This document shows, piece by piece, positions 53,169-63,527 of a stretch of DNA of 64,000 nucleotides. The notes under the pieces were generated by a model. It was not told the origin of the DNA, made no database searches, and saw only the letters and a list, made by a program, of their open reading frames with translations. Every line of letters starts with the position of its first letter. Positions within the stretch are counted from its first letter, which is position 1. The stretch lies in NCBI RefSeq assembly GCF_018128065.1, contig NZ_CP072360.1, positions 1,740,501 through 1,804,500 on the forward strand. Direction: 5' to 3'. This DNA comes from Prevotella melaninogenica. Its GTDB lineage: Bacteria > Bacteroidota > Bacteroidia > Bacteroidales > Bacteroidaceae. Position numbers and translations under genes: made by a program.

Positions 53169-53786
53169 TTATGCTCTTGGATCAGACCTAAAATCAAAAA
53201 TCTCGCTATCTTTAAATAAAGCCTTGTCAATAGTATTATCTATCAGCACACCAGCTTCAATAAGTCGGAAACCTGTTATTTTCTTAGCACTATTATATCC
53301 ACCATAAGTATATGCTGGATTAAACCAGAATCCGATTGCAACATCATGTGTCTTACCTCCATAAGTCAGTTTACCTAAATCTAATCGATAAGGAGCAACA
53401 TAAAAAAGAATAGGCTTCACCTCAAACACACTTATAACACACTTGATATCCTGATTATGTAAAGCCTCAACCGCCTTTTTTAAATCAGAATCAGTGATTC
53501 TATTTGCCAGTATTTTACTTGGAATACCTTTTAAAACAAGCGTTGTATCATCCTTTATTTCCCAGTTTATGCGTACGGAGTCTTTCTTACTAATCACACT
53601 GTTGGCAGAATTGTAATTATAGGTAAACAATTTACCTTGATAGATTCCCTGAATCATGCTCAAAGCAGCTTTGCGTTCTGCAGGTGTTGGCAATTTACGC
53701 CCTCCATCATTATCACCCAGGCAAGAAGATAATGACAATGTTGCAATAAATACAACAGCTAAAAGTAATAAATTCTTTTTTTTCAT
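53169..53786 (-). CDS. DUF4840 lipoprotein
   Basis: The protein has 205 residues with a type II signal peptide and lipobox LSSC (residues 19-22). The body alternates strands (DTTLVLKGIPSKILANRITD, then GGKTHDVAIGFWFNPAYTYG) as in DUF4840 proteins of Prevotella. It should be attached to the outer membrane. The function is unknown. A terminator follows at 53109-53150. Nothing adjacent suggests a role. Confidence 0.75.
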   Translation of the reverse strand: MKKKNLLLLAVVFIATLSLSSCLGDNDGGRKLPTPAERKAALSMIQGIYQGKLFTYNYNSANSVISKKDSVRINWEIKDDTTLVLKGIPSKILANRITDSDLKKAVEALHNQDIKCVISVFEVKPILFYVAPYRLDLGKLTYGGKTHDVAIGFWFNPAYTYGGYNSAKKITGFRLIEAGVLIDNTIDKALFKDSEIFDFRSDPRA

Positions 53787-53993
53787 TATAGTTAGTTTTG
53801 GTTTAATGTTTTGTACCTAAAAATCCATGATTTGGAAATTATCATAACACTTGTTTAAGCTTATCGGTTACAAAAATACAAATTATCTATTGATTTCTAA
53901 CACAATTACTGTTAAAAGACCTCATAAAGAGTGATAATGAAAGAAAGTTAGTTTTCATTTGACAAATTGCTTGCATGAGTAATAAGAATTAAA

Positions 53994-54467
53994 ATGGTTC
54001 TATAACGAATCGTGTGGGTAAATAGTTTTTTCCTTGCCAGCGTTCCTATGTTTAATGGCTTTATGGCTGAACAGATGAAGACGAATTAATCTACAAAGTA
54101 TAAAGGAGTTTGAGCTAAACAAGCCTCTACACACCTCCTACGTATTCTTAGTATTACAACATTTTGCTCACAATTCATCCCCTGTCATCCTTATATCATG
54201 GTGAATTTTACCCTCCGCACATGTGGTGTTAACCCTCCGCACCATATGTGCTAAGCACCTGCACCACATGTGCAGAGTAACAGCACCACAGCAAATGATG
54301 GTAAACATTCACGAATATTGTATGAAATAAGACCTTAAAACATCCTTTTCCATTGGCTAAAGTGTTAAAGAGTAAAACTAAACTGAACAAATAACTTCTT
54401 TTTATGAATACAACAGATATTATTCTAATCGGGGCAAACAACCCACACGATTCGTTATAGAGCCATT
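53994..54467. repeat. MITE-like element, long copy
   Basis: The ends are 27-bp inverted repeats with one mismatch: the left contains CTATAACGAATCGTGTGGGT, the right ACCCACACGATTCGTTATAG. The element at 2803-3012 has related ends. Inside at 54207-54290 are nested palindromes (GCACATGTGG, CACCATATGTG, GCACCACATGTGC). No transposase or credible ORF is contained; the 70-residue frame at 54229-54441 looks spurious. 53787-53993 holds nothing recognised. Confidence 0.65.
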
Positions 54468-54521
54468 AAAAAAGCCACTTGCTGTTTTTATACAACAAAT
54501 GGCAGTAAGCGTTATAATGTC

Positions 54522-55979
54522 TTAGTTTTCTTTCCAGAAAGCAGGAGAGAAAAGAACCAAGACGGTGAACAATTCCAAACGACCAACAAGCATAAGGAAA
54601 GAACAAATCCACTTTGCCAAGTCTGGTAGCTGTGCCCATGACATAGTAGGACCAATTTCCATACCCAAAGTAGGGCCAACATTACCTAAAGAACTCAACG
54701 TAATCGTGATAGCATTCGTGTTATCAATACCAACCGCAATCATCATGAAGGCACAGAAGAGTGTCAAAATAAGATAAAGTCCGATGAAACCTAAAAGTGT
54801 TACACGCTTTGACTGTGGTATATTCAATCCATCTATCTTCATTGGCAAAACTGCATTAGGATGCAATATCTGACGGAACTCATTGCGCACCACCTTTAAT
54901 AACATTACACCACGAATACTCTTGATACCACCACTGGTAGAACCAGAACAACCTCCAAAAAACATACAAGCAGCCAAGACAACCCATGTGACATGAGGCC
55001 ATTTGGCAGCATCGTCGCTAAAAAGTCCTGTTGTTGTTATGAAGGAAACTACCTGAAAAAGAGAACTACGAAAAGCATGCTCTATCTCATAATGATTGCG
55101 GTAAACAAGTTCAAAGGAGATAAAAATAGTAAACGAGAGTACCATTATGGTATAGAAACGGAACTCGCTATTTTTCAATAGTTTCTTAATATCTAACCCT
55201 ACAGCCGAGGCATACAACAAAGTAAAGTTGACACCAGACAGAAAACAGAACAAAGCACAGACGTACTCTTCTGCAGGAGAATGAAATGTTGTGATAGAAC
55301 CGCTCTCCGTTGAGAAACCACCCGTCGCTGTACTGGTCATTGAATAGTTGAAAGCATCAAACCATCCCATACCACACAGCTTATAAGAGAATATACAAGC
55401 AATCGTCAAAACCAAATAAACGACCCAAATCCACTTGGCACTTGTACTCAATCGCGGATGAAGTTTACTCTTTATAGGACCAGTAGCTTCAGCCGCAAAC
55501 ACCTTTACCGAACCTCCCACCATAGAAGGGAGGATGGCTATAGTGAAGAACACGATACCTAACCCACCTATCCACTGAGTCAACGAACGCCAGAAGAGGA
55601 GTCCTTTGGGTAGATGTTCAGGATAATCTATAATTGTAGCACCAGTCGTTGTAAAACCAGACATTGCCTCAAAGAATGCATCTGTAAAACTCCCTATATA
55701 GCCACTAAGCATAAACGGAAGAGTCCCAAAGATTGTAAAAAGAATCCAAGATACCGTTACGACGAAATAAGCATCACGACGTCCCAAGAGGTTATCAGCA
55801 TGGAGTCCCAACAATCGGAAGACGATACCAGCACCTGCCGTTATTAGAATACTCCACACGAAAGGCATGATATCAAGACCATTATATAACAATGACACGA
55901 ACAGACAAAGAAGCATCAATACACCCTCTATCCACAACAGCGACCCAAGAATCTTGGAAATAAGCTTCAGATTAAGCAT
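54522..55979 (-). CDS. trkH: Potassium uptake protein TrkH
   Basis: The protein has 485 residues with about ten membrane helices and four pore loops of the Ktr/Trk type, each with a selectivity glycine: SGFTTTGATII, TSTATGGFSTESG, SFITTTGLFSDD and SSLGNVGPTLG. It is the membrane pore of a K+ uptake system that depends on the TrkA nucleotide-binding subunit, whose gene ends 2 nt before it. The order dxs, trkA, trkH suggests one transcript. Confidence 0.95.
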   Translation of the reverse strand: MLNLKLISKILGSLLWIEGVLMLLCLFVSLLYNGLDIMPFVWSILITAGAGIVFRLLGLHADNLLGRRDAYFVVTVSWILFTIFGTLPFMLSGYIGSFTDAFFEAMSGFTTTGATIIDYPEHLPKGLLFWRSLTQWIGGLGIVFFTIAILPSMVGGSVKVFAAEATGPIKSKLHPRLSTSAKWIWVVYLVLTIACIFSYKLCGMGWFDAFNYSMTSTATGGFSTESGSITTFHSPAEEYVCALFCFLSGVNFTLLYASAVGLDIKKLLKNSEFRFYTIMVLSFTIFISFELVYRNHYEIEHAFRSSLFQVVSFITTTGLFSDDAAKWPHVTWVVLAACMFFGGCSGSTSGGIKSIRGVMLLKVVRNEFRQILHPNAVLPMKIDGLNIPQSKRVTLLGFIGLYLILTLFCAFMMIAVGIDNTNAITITLSSLGNVGPTLGMEIGPTMSWAQLPDLAKWICSFLMLVGRLELFTVLVLFSPAFWKEN

Positions 55980-55981
55980 GG

Positions 55982-57322
55982 TTAAATAAATAATTTCTCC
56001 ACCTTTTTCATATCAACATTATAACAGAAGACCACAACAGAGTCGCCTGCTTCAATCTGTGTATTACCAGAAACAAGCATGCCCTCTCCGTTTCTTACGA
56101 GTCCACCAATAGTCACTCCCTTTGGGAGATTTAGCTCTCTTACAACCTTTCGAGTAATCTTTGCATCAGGAACTGGTACAAACTCTGCCACATCTGCATT
56201 GATTGACATAAGGAACTTCACATTCGCTACATTTGCATCAAGCATCATCTGATAGATATGACTGGCTGCAAGTGCCTTCTTATTGATAATTGTACCAATG
56301 TCAAGTCCATCTGCCGTACCCACATAATCAAAGTTCTCTACGGATGCTACCGTCTTACGAACACCAAGTCGTTTAGCTGTCAGACAAGCCAAGATATTTG
56401 TTTCCGCATTAGAGGTTAATGCCACGAAGGCTTGTGTATGACGGATTCCCTCTTCCTGCAAGAGACCAATATCACGACCATCACCATTAATTACCAGCCT
56501 ATCCTCACTGAATATGTCGTTCAGAACCTCACAACGAGCGGGATTAAGTTCAATAATCTTCGCATTCATATATTCTGGTAACATCTTTACAGCACGTGCA
56601 GCGGTCTTACCACCGCCCATAAAGATAACATTCTGTACATCGACATACTGCTCCTTGCCAACAATCCTACGGATATATGGGATATACTGCTTTGTAGTCA
56701 TGAAATAAACCAAGTCGTATAACTGCAAGGTATCATTACCACCAGGAATAATCGTTTCATCATTTCGCTTAATGGCTACTACATGATAAGGATCGTCTGG
56801 TCCACTAATATCTTTCAGTGGCTGATTAAGAATCTCACAAGTCTCACGTAACTTAATACCCAACATTACCAATGCCCCATCATGCACATCCCAACGTTGG
56901 CGTACCCATGACATCTTCAAGCCATTGATAATGTCCTTTGCAGCCAATATCTCAGGGTAGATGATATCATCCACACCCATCTTACGAAACAGTTCTTTGT
57001 TAGACTCTTCAATATACTCCGAATTGTCCACACGTGCGACAGTCTTCTTTGCACCCAGCTGATGTGCCATAACACAAGCCGCAATATTAGCCGATTCGTT
57101 TGGAGTAACAGCAATAAAAAGGTCCGTGTGTTCCACGCCAGCATCTTTCAACCCCTTGATATTTGTGGCTGAACATTCCATAGTTAACAAGTCATACTCA
57201 CTGCTGATTTTCTCCAGGTTTTCTGGATTCTCATCCATGAGTATGATATCTTGCATATTACGAGAAAGCAGTTTCGCCAAGAAAGTTCCAATAGCGTACG
57301 CCCCAGATATGATAATTTTCAT
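55982..57322 (-). CDS. trkA: Trk potassium transporter subunit TrkA
   Basis: The protein has 446 residues in two RCK halves. Each half has a Rossmann nucleotide site (KIIISGAYAIGTFLAKLLSR at the start; VIFMGGGKTAARAVKMLPEY in the middle) and a TrkA-C domain. In the first half the usual GAG is GAYAIG, a mild variant. It binds NAD(H) and gates TrkH on the inner face of the membrane. It is followed by trkH with a 2-nt gap and preceded by dxs. Confidence 0.95.
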   Translation of the reverse strand: MKIIISGAYAIGTFLAKLLSRNMQDIILMDENPENLEKISSEYDLLTMECSATNIKGLKDAGVEHTDLFIAVTPNESANIAACVMAHQLGAKKTVARVDNSEYIEESNKELFRKMGVDDIIYPEILAAKDIINGLKMSWVRQRWDVHDGALVMLGIKLRETCEILNQPLKDISGPDDPYHVVAIKRNDETIIPGGNDTLQLYDLVYFMTTKQYIPYIRRIVGKEQYVDVQNVIFMGGGKTAARAVKMLPEYMNAKIIELNPARCEVLNDIFSEDRLVINGDGRDIGLLQEEGIRHTQAFVALTSNAETNILACLTAKRLGVRKTVASVENFDYVGTADGLDIGTIINKKALAASHIYQMMLDANVANVKFLMSINADVAEFVPVPDAKITRKVVRELNLPKGVTIGGLVRNGEGMLVSGNTQIEAGDSVVVFCYNVDMKKVEKLFI

Positions 57323-57393
57323 TTCTTCTTCTTTTTCAATTAAAACAACGATGGAAATGGGTGATGGTAAATGATAGATGATAAAAAGATAAA

Positions 57394-59316
57394 CTATTCA
57401 TTAGCCACCATCAACTGTCGTTTGATACTTTCAATATCTATTCCACAGATTTCACGTAATTGCTGTACCGTTCCTTGTTCTACAAAATGGTCTGGCATAC
57501 CCATGCGAGTTATCTGTGGTGTATAACCATGATCGCTCATCCACTCTGTCACAGCTGAACCCAAGCCGCCATTACGCACACCATCTTCTATCGTTATGAT
57601 ACGTGAAAAACGGCTGGCTACTTCCTCAAGAAGCTTATCATCCAATGGTTTCAAGAAGCGCATATCATAGTGCGCGACCGACGGACAATGACCTTCTGCG
57701 TTGTGTGGCTCTGCACCCTCTATCAGTTTAATAGCCTTCTCAACCTCATTGCCAATAGGTCCGATACTCAAAACAGCAACATCCCAGCCATCATGTAGAC
57801 GACGTCCTGTACCCACCTCTATCTCTTTGAGTGGGCATTCCCAATCTGTCAAGACACCATTACCACGTGGATAACGAATAACAAAGGTACCCTTATCAGG
57901 CAACTGTGCCGTATACATCAATCTACGAAGTTCACGTTCGTCCATCGGTGAGGCTATTGTAAGATTTGGAATGGGTCGTAAGAAAGCCATATCAAATGCA
58001 CCATGATGCGTTGCACCATCTTCACCCACAAGACCAGCACGGTCCAAACAAAGAACTACGGGAAGGTTAAGAATAGCTGCATCATGAATAATACTATCGT
58101 ATGCACGCTGTGAGAAAGCACTATAAATATTACAGAAAGGTTGCAAACCATCCTTAGCCATACCAGCAGAGAATGTAACAGCATGTGCCTCTGCAATACC
58201 TACGTCAAAGGTGCGCTCAGGCATAGCATTCATCATTATATTCAAAGAACAACCTGTTGGCATAGCAGGTGTTACTCCAACAATACGAGGATTCTTCTTT
58301 GCAAGCTCCAACAGAGTTTTTCCAAATACATCTTGAAACTTTGGTGGCTCATTGGTGCGGTCCTGCACAATACGTTTACCCGTCTCTGGGTCAAACATAC
58401 CAGGTGCATGCCAAACCGTTGCACTCTTCTCAGCAGGTTCATATCCCTTACCTTTCTTCGTATGCAAATGAAGGAGCTTTGGTCCTTTCATATTTTTCAA
58501 CTGACGAAGAATACGGACTAACTCACCGACATTATTACCATCAAAAGGTCCGAAGTAACGAATATTCATACCCTCGAACATATTTTGTTGATGCGATAAA
58601 GCCGACTTAAGTGCATTATTAAAACGTAACAAGCCCTTACGACGTTCATCATTCAGCAAGCCTTTATCGTGCAACCATTGTGATGCTTTGAAACGCAAAC
58701 GATTGTAAGTCTCATTGGTATCTAACTTTAACAAGTACTGTTCCATACCCCCCACAGCCCTATCAATAGACATATCATTGTCATTAAGAATGATAAGCAA
58801 GTCATTAGGCTGACTGGAAACGTTGTTCAGACCTTCAAAGGCTAAACCACCACTCATAGCGCCATCGCCTATAATGGCAACAACATGCCGTTGCTGCTTA
58901 GTAAGGTTAGCAGCAACCGCCATACCTAAAGCTGCGGAGATAGAATTGGAAGCATGCCCACAAGTAAAGGTATCATACTCGCTCTCTAAAGGAGAGGGGA
59001 ATGGCATCAGACCATCCAGTTTTCGATTGTTACAAAAGTTCTCACGGCGTCCCGTCAGAATCTTATGACCGTATGCTTGATGACCGACATCCCACACGAT
59101 ACGGTCTTCTGGAGTATTAAAAACATAGTGGCATGCCACCGTTATCTCAGTCGCACCTAAGCTGGAGCCAAGATGACCTGGATTAACAGCAACCTCTTCT
59201 ATAATATCCTTTCGCAACTGCTGACATAGTCTTGGTAATTCATCCAAAGAGAGTTTACGCAAGTCGGCAGGTGACTGTATTTTATTTAAAAGGTCGAAAC
59301 TATTTTCCTTTGACAT
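57394..59316 (-). CDS. dxs: 1-Deoxy-D-xylulose-5-phosphate synthase
   Basis: The protein has 640 residues from [20 protein letters not shown] at 59316; the frame extends to 59337 but the promoter box at 59340-59347 makes that start unlikely. The thiamine diphosphate motif is [16 protein letters not shown] ending in NDNDMSI, with the histidine in [11 protein letters not shown] and the pyrimidine-site stretch [13 protein letters not shown], and the C-terminal transketolase domain. It condenses pyruvate and glyceraldehyde-3-phosphate in the first step of the MEP isoprenoid pathway, which also feeds thiamine and pyridoxal synthesis. It leads the dxs-trkA-trkH group. Confidence 0.96.
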   Translation of the reverse strand: MSKENSFDLLNKIQSPADLRKLSLDELPRLCQQLRKDIIEEVAVNPGHLGSSLGATEITVACHYVFNTPEDRIVWDVGHQAYGHKILTGRRENFCNNRKLDGLMPFPSPLESEYDTFTCGHASNSISAALGMAVAANLTKQQRHVVAIIGDGAMSGGLAFEGLNNVSSQPNDLLIILNDNDMSIDRAVGGMEQYLLKLDTNETYNRLRFKASQWLHDKGLLNDERRKGLLRFNNALKSALSHQQNMFEGMNIRYFGPFDGNNVGELVRILRQLKNMKGPKLLHLHTKKGKGYEPAEKSATVWHAPGMFDPETGKRIVQDRTNEPPKFQDVFGKTLLELAKKNPRIVGVTPAMPTGCSLNIMMNAMPERTFDVGIAEAHAVTFSAGMAKDGLQPFCNIYSAFSQRAYDSIIHDAAILNLPVVLCLDRAGLVGEDGATHHGAFDMAFLRPIPNLTIASPMDERELRRLMYTAQLPDKGTFVIRYPRGNGVLTDWECPLKEIEVGTGRRLHDGWDVAVLSIGPIGNEVEKAIKLIEGAEPHNAEGHCPSVAHYDMRFLKPLDDKLLEEVASRFSRIITIEDGVRNGGLGSAVTEWMSDHGYTPQITRMGMPDHFVEQGTVQQLREICGIDIESIKRQLMVANE

Positions 59317-59339
59317 TATCGAATAACATGAAAACAATG

Positions 59340-59347
59340 CAAAGGTA
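59340..59347 (-). promoter_or_regulatory. dxs promoter -7 element TACCTTTG
   Basis: TAnnTTTG on the minus strand, 23 nt upstream of ATG 59316. The 220 nt up to the ompA terminator show nothing further. Confidence 0.6.
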
Positions 59348-59568
59348 CGCTAAATAGATTAAAGGGCAAAATAAAACAGAGAGGTATTCTATTATTTAAG
59401 GTCGAATTAGTAAATGAGGCTCTAAATTAGACTATACAATAATTCTTTCCTAACACAAACAAAACAAAGTTTTAGCTGACAAGCACCCAATCAACAAATG
59501 AATGGATACTGTGTGATGAAATAAAAGACAACGCCTGACAAATAAGAACAAACAAATTAGAACATAAA

Positions 59569-59603
59569 AAACAGGAACGAACCTTAAAGATTCATTCCTG
59601 TTT
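59569..59603 (-). terminator. ompA terminator
   Basis: AAACAGGAA pairs with TTCCTGTTT, with an inner GAA/TTC pair; on the minus strand it is followed by TTTTTTATG. Confidence 0.8.
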
Positions 59604-59652
59604 ATTATTTCAGTCAACCAACCTTATGAAGGTTAGCTAATTGATAGCTTAA

Positions 59653-60735
59653 TTACTTAACGTAAACAACAGCCAAACGGTTAGAAGTTACGCCCTGTAC
59701 ACCCTGACCCTTAGCTTCATCAACGATGACACCACGGCTCTGGAGATACTTAGCAACAACGTCTGCACGGTTCTGAGAGAGGCGATCGTTGAGTGCCTTT
59801 GGACCCTCTGGAGAAGCTGTACCTACGATCTGTACGTGACGGCCTGCCTTAACATCATCAAGAGCCTTCTTAGCCTCGTTTGTGAGGAAGTACTTACCCT
59901 GAGCGAATGTTACGAATACCAAGTTGTCAATGCAGAGAGTCTGAGTTGTCTGTGCAGGAACCTCCTTAACAACCTCCTTAACAACTTCCTTAACAATCTC
60001 CTTAGGCTTAGCATTAAGCTGATCGCGGAGAGAGTTAATCTCATCGTTCAACTCACCAACATTCCATACCTTGAAGTTATGAGTACCATTAGAAGTCTTG
60101 AACTTGTAGTTAAGACCTACGAAGAGACCAAGCTGAGCAGCCTGCTTACCGAACTGAATAGCATCGCCAGGACCGTGTGTAAGATTCCAGAGGATAGCTG
60201 GCTCTACATAAAGCTGCCAAGCTCTCTTCTCACCGAGGTTGTAAGCGAAAGTAAGACCAGTCTTAGCTGTCAACTCTGTATCATCACCAGTGTTAGAAGT
60301 CTGAATGATGTGCTTGTCACCGTAAGTGATCCAGTAACCGATACCTGCCTCAGCACCTACCTCGAAACGACGATCTGGGTTGTACTCACAGAAGAGGTTT
60401 GTGAAGTTTACTGTACCGTTCAAACCGAGGTTAAGACCACGAACAACAGTATGGCTGTTAGAGAAACCTAAAGAACCAGTCTGCCAACGGTTGTCACCAA
60501 AGAATGCGAGACCCTCGAGGTTTGCACCATAAACTGGACTGAACTGCTTACCGAGCTTAAGACCAGCTGCAGCGTTAAGAGGAGTGAAATGACTAAGATT
60601 AAGAGGACCCATAACACCACCCTCTACACCGAGGTAAACATTGTCAAATGCCTTAGCCTTCTCGTAAGCTACCTGAGCCTGTGTACTTGTGATACCCATA
60701 GCGAGCATCGAAAGTGCAATCAAAAACTTTTTCAT
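59653..60735 (-). CDS. OmpA-family outer membrane protein
   Basis: The protein has 360 residues with a cleaved signal peptide (MKKFLIALSMLAMGITSTQA). An N-terminal eight-strand barrel of about 200 residues is followed by a repetitive linker (KEIVKEVVKEVVKEVPAQTT) and an OmpA C-terminal domain that binds peptidoglycan (VQIVGTASPEGPKALNDRLS, then RADVVAKYLQSRGV). It should be abundant and link the outer membrane to murein. It is similar in plan to the Porphyromonas OmpA-like proteins. It has a good promoter and terminator and is monocistronic. Confidence 0.92.
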   Translation of the reverse strand: MKKFLIALSMLAMGITSTQAQVAYEKAKAFDNVYLGVEGGVMGPLNLSHFTPLNAAAGLKLGKQFSPVYGANLEGLAFFGDNRWQTGSLGFSNSHTVVRGLNLGLNGTVNFTNLFCEYNPDRRFEVGAEAGIGYWITYGDKHIIQTSNTGDDTELTAKTGLTFAYNLGEKRAWQLYVEPAILWNLTHGPGDAIQFGKQAAQLGLFVGLNYKFKTSNGTHNFKVWNVGELNDEINSLRDQLNAKPKEIVKEVVKEVVKEVPAQTTQTLCIDNLVFVTFAQGKYFLTNEAKKALDDVKAGRHVQIVGTASPEGPKALNDRLSQNRADVVAKYLQSRGVIVDEAKGQGVQGVTSNRLAVVYVK

Positions 60736-60788
60736 AAATGCTTAATATTAATTCTGTTAATTTTAGCGACTTAATTGTATTCGGTTTG

Positions 60789-60796
60789 CAAAGATA
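60789..60796 (-). promoter_or_regulatory. ompA promoter -7 element TATCTTTG
   Basis: TAnnTTTG 53 nt upstream of the ompA ATG, implying a leader of about 45 nt. From here to 61061 the sequence is very AT-rich with no ORF; it may be an activating upstream region. Confidence 0.6.
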
Positions 60797-61061
60797 GCAC
60801 TTTTTTTGAATAGACTACATTATTTCATAGAAAAAATTCTAATTATTTAGTAAAAAAGTGCTTTTTCAACATCTTTTTCACACTTTTGGACAATAAAACA
60901 TGTCAAAAGCAGTTATTCAAAACTTTATTATTCTCTCAGAAAATGGTGTTTAGACAATAAATAAAAGAAACTTTTTCTTACCTTATATAATATAACAACT
61001 TGGTATAGTTATACTCTTTTACATTATTATATATAACATATCTTTATAACATAACAACGTA

Positions 61062-62483
61062 TTATGTTTCTCTAAGACGCCTAAAAAGATAGAAGATAAA
61101 CATCATTCCACGAAGAGACAGTTCAACAGCCATTGCAAACCACACACCACAAAGACCATAATGTGACGCAAGCGCATAAGCTAATGTTAGACGAATAAGC
61201 CACATACTGCCTAAGTTTATCAACGAAGGCCTCAGCGTATCACCAGCTCCAATACAGACACTATAAGCAACAATGGCTGCAGCAAAGAATGGTTCGGCAA
61301 AGGCTTCTATACGGAGAATAGATGTTCCTAAAACCTGAATTTCAGCTACAGGAGAGAGCAAACCTATCATTTCTGGCGCGAAGATATACATAACAACACC
61401 CATAAACGCCATTACAACCATACCAAGAGATACTGTCATCCACGCAAAACTACGATGAAGATCACGCCTATCAGCACCCACACTCTGCCCCACCAACGTT
61501 GTAGCAGCCTCACTAATACCATGCCCCGGCATATAACAAAGACTCTCTGCGGTGATAGCAAACGAATGAGCTGCAATAGCGATGTTACCCAAAGGAGCTA
61601 CAATCATTGTTGAAACAAGTTGCGCACCATTCATCAGAAGATATTGTAATGCCATCGGAGCGCCAATCTTCATGGCATTCCATATATACTGCCAACGCCA
61701 CACAAAACGTTCAACATCCAGTTTCCATGCCAGAATAGGGCTTTGAAAGATTGCATAATAAGCCAACGGAAGTGCAACACAAACAAAAGACAGAAGACTT
61801 CCGAGAGCCGCTCCAGCCACCCCTTCACCCAAACCCGGCATCGTTATCTCCATACCAAAGAGAGTAATTGTACGTGTAGGGAAGATAAAGAAATAGTTAA
61901 AAATCACATCCAGCACACACATCAATATCGCCATAAAACTTGGACGGCGCATATCACCTGACACCTTCAGCATAGCTGCTGACATATACTCGATTAGGTG
62001 GAAAGGGATTATGAGAGAGAAGATAAGGAAATAAACAGTTGCATCATGCTGTATATCAGCACCGCCACCCAGCCACACAGGAAGACGAGAACCGATAAGA
62101 AAAGTTATAAGCAGCAAAAACAGTGCAAAGCAAAGACCAAAAATATAGCCGTGACGCATAACTGCACGTGCCTTTGCAAAGTCATTAGCGCCAATAAAGT
62201 GGGCAACCTGAACAGAAAAACCCATCGTTACCGCACTCACCAAAGAGAAGAAAAGCCATGTCGCGGGCTCAACAAGTCCAATAGCTGCTGATGGTTCTGC
62301 ACCGAGCGAACCCACCATTCCCGCATCGATATAAAACATCAAAACCGTTGTTACCTGCGCCAATATAGATGGGATACTGAGTTGGATAATGAGATTAAAC
62401 TTCTCATTCCTGCTCATTACCTCACCACTACGAATCTTGGCAAGAAGACTTTCTGCTACGGATTTACTGAAAGATATACGCAC
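61062..62483 (-). CDS. MATE family multidrug/sodium efflux protein
   Basis: The protein has 473 residues with twelve membrane helices in two similar halves, as in MATE exporters: IQLSIPSILAQVTTVLMFYI opens the first half, with VGSLGAEPSAAIGLVEP, and GAPMALQYLLMNGAQLVS the second, with HGISEAATTLVGQSVGA. It exports cationic compounds in exchange for Na+ or H+; the substrate cannot be told. An internal ATG (MSRNEKFNL) is an alternative start. It stands alone. Confidence 0.92.
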   Translation of the reverse strand: MRISFSKSVAESLLAKIRSGEVMSRNEKFNLIIQLSIPSILAQVTTVLMFYIDAGMVGSLGAEPSAAIGLVEPATWLFFSLVSAVTMGFSVQVAHFIGANDFAKARAVMRHGYIFGLCFALFLLLITFLIGSRLPVWLGGGADIQHDATVYFLIFSLIIPFHLIEYMSAAMLKVSGDMRRPSFMAILMCVLDVIFNYFFIFPTRTITLFGMEITMPGLGEGVAGAALGSLLSFVCVALPLAYYAIFQSPILAWKLDVERFVWRWQYIWNAMKIGAPMALQYLLMNGAQLVSTMIVAPLGNIAIAAHSFAITAESLCYMPGHGISEAATTLVGQSVGADRRDLHRSFAWMTVSLGMVVMAFMGVVMYIFAPEMIGLLSPVAEIQVLGTSILRIEAFAEPFFAAAIVAYSVCIGAGDTLRPSLINLGSMWLIRLTLAYALASHYGLCGVWFAMAVELSLRGMMFIFYLFRRLRET

Positions 62484-62673
62484 GAGAATATGATAATATG
62501 TGAATAATAAAAACCTGAATAATAATCAACATGAACTTAATAAGGTAAGCCAACAGAAGCGCCCAGCAAAGAGTATCCCAAATACTAAAAGCAAAATAGG
62601 GACTTCGCTCCCGTCTGTCCGCTATTATTTCTAAGCCGAACACACGGGAACTTGTGTCCCTACATATAAGAAT

Positions 62674-62692
62674 AAAGGTCTTACAGACCTTT
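62674..62692 (-). terminator. Terminator of the FKBP gene
   Basis: AAAGGTCT and AGACCTTT form a perfect 8-bp stem with a 3-nt loop; on the minus strand it continues TTTATTCTTA. It lies 28 nt past the FKBP stop. The rest of 62484-62673 holds short hairpins such as GGGACTTCGCTCCC but no gene. Confidence 0.7.
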
Positions 62693-62719
62693 CGAAAAGG
62701 CTATGACGTTCTACCTTAA

Positions 62720-63415
62720 TTATGAATCCTTCAACTTTGTTCCCGGATGAGAGAAGTCTACAAGGCGCAAGTCAAAGATAAGAGTTGAATAAGCTGGTAC
62801 CGCACCCGAAGCGCTCGCACCATAACCCAACTGATAAGGTATGTATACAGTCCAATGATCGCCACGATGCATTGACATCAAAGCAGTTGTAAAACCATCT
62901 ACAAGACTTATCGGTTTCCCCTTAGAATCATAACTAAGACCTATGTAACTATGATTCGGACGAGATATTGCAGCATTAAAAGTATCGCTTGACCATGACT
63001 TATCAAAGATAAGTCCAGCCGTGTAAGTTGTAGATGGAATCAAACGCCCCATGTAATGCATAGATACAGAATCAGAATACAACGGACTCGTTGTGCCTGT
63101 CCCTGCTTGTTCCACATGTGCTATAATATAATTCTCTGGACTATAAGTCAACGCAGAACCTGATGTCTGCTTCTGGTTTTGGAAAGTATAATTAAGAATT
63201 ATCTTCCATGAAGTATCACCACTCTTGATTTTCTCCTGAGTAGCTGTATAGAGTTTATTCCAATAAGTTTCGTTCTTTGACTGCCAATCAGCATACTCCT
63301 CTACAGTGTTATCTTTCTCAGTACATGAAGTAAAGAGACCTGCCGAAAGCATCATTCCACCCAAGCAGAAGGCACCTGCTGCACGGCGAATAAGGGTTTT
63401 TATATTCTTTGTCAT
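62720..63415 (-). CDS. FKBP-type peptidyl-prolyl isomerase lipoprotein
   Basis: The protein has 231 residues with a type II signal peptide and lipobox FTSC (C31). The C-terminal half is an FKBP domain: VSMHYMGRLIPSTTYTAGLI with IFDKSW, GFTTALMSMHRGDHWTVYIP and YGASASGAVPAYSTLIFDLRL. It catalyses cis-trans prolyl isomerisation, probably in the periplasm or at the outer membrane, helping exported proteins fold. It is upstream-adjacent to the glycyl-tRNA synthetase gene, an order common in Bacteroidales. Confidence 0.9.
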   Translation of the reverse strand: MTKNIKTLIRRAAGAFCLGGMMLSAGLFTSCTEKDNTVEEYADWQSKNETYWNKLYTATQEKIKSGDTSWKIILNYTFQNQKQTSGSALTYSPENYIIAHVEQAGTGTTSPLYSDSVSMHYMGRLIPSTTYTAGLIFDKSWSSDTFNAAISRPNHSYIGLSYDSKGKPISLVDGFTTALMSMHRGDHWTVYIPYQLGYGASASGAVPAYSTLIFDLRLVDFSHPGTKLKDS

Positions 63416-63527
63416 AGTCTTTTATTTGAGAGGAAAGGGATAGCAGAGTAGGATTACATAGACGTTATAGCTTATCTTGATACGTTATAAGCACCTACAA
63501 AAGCCAACTCCGCTATCCTTCCTTTTA

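Noticed and set aside
54229..54441. 70-residue minus-strand frame inside the MITE-like element
   Set aside because: It consists of translated palindromes and has no protein-like features.
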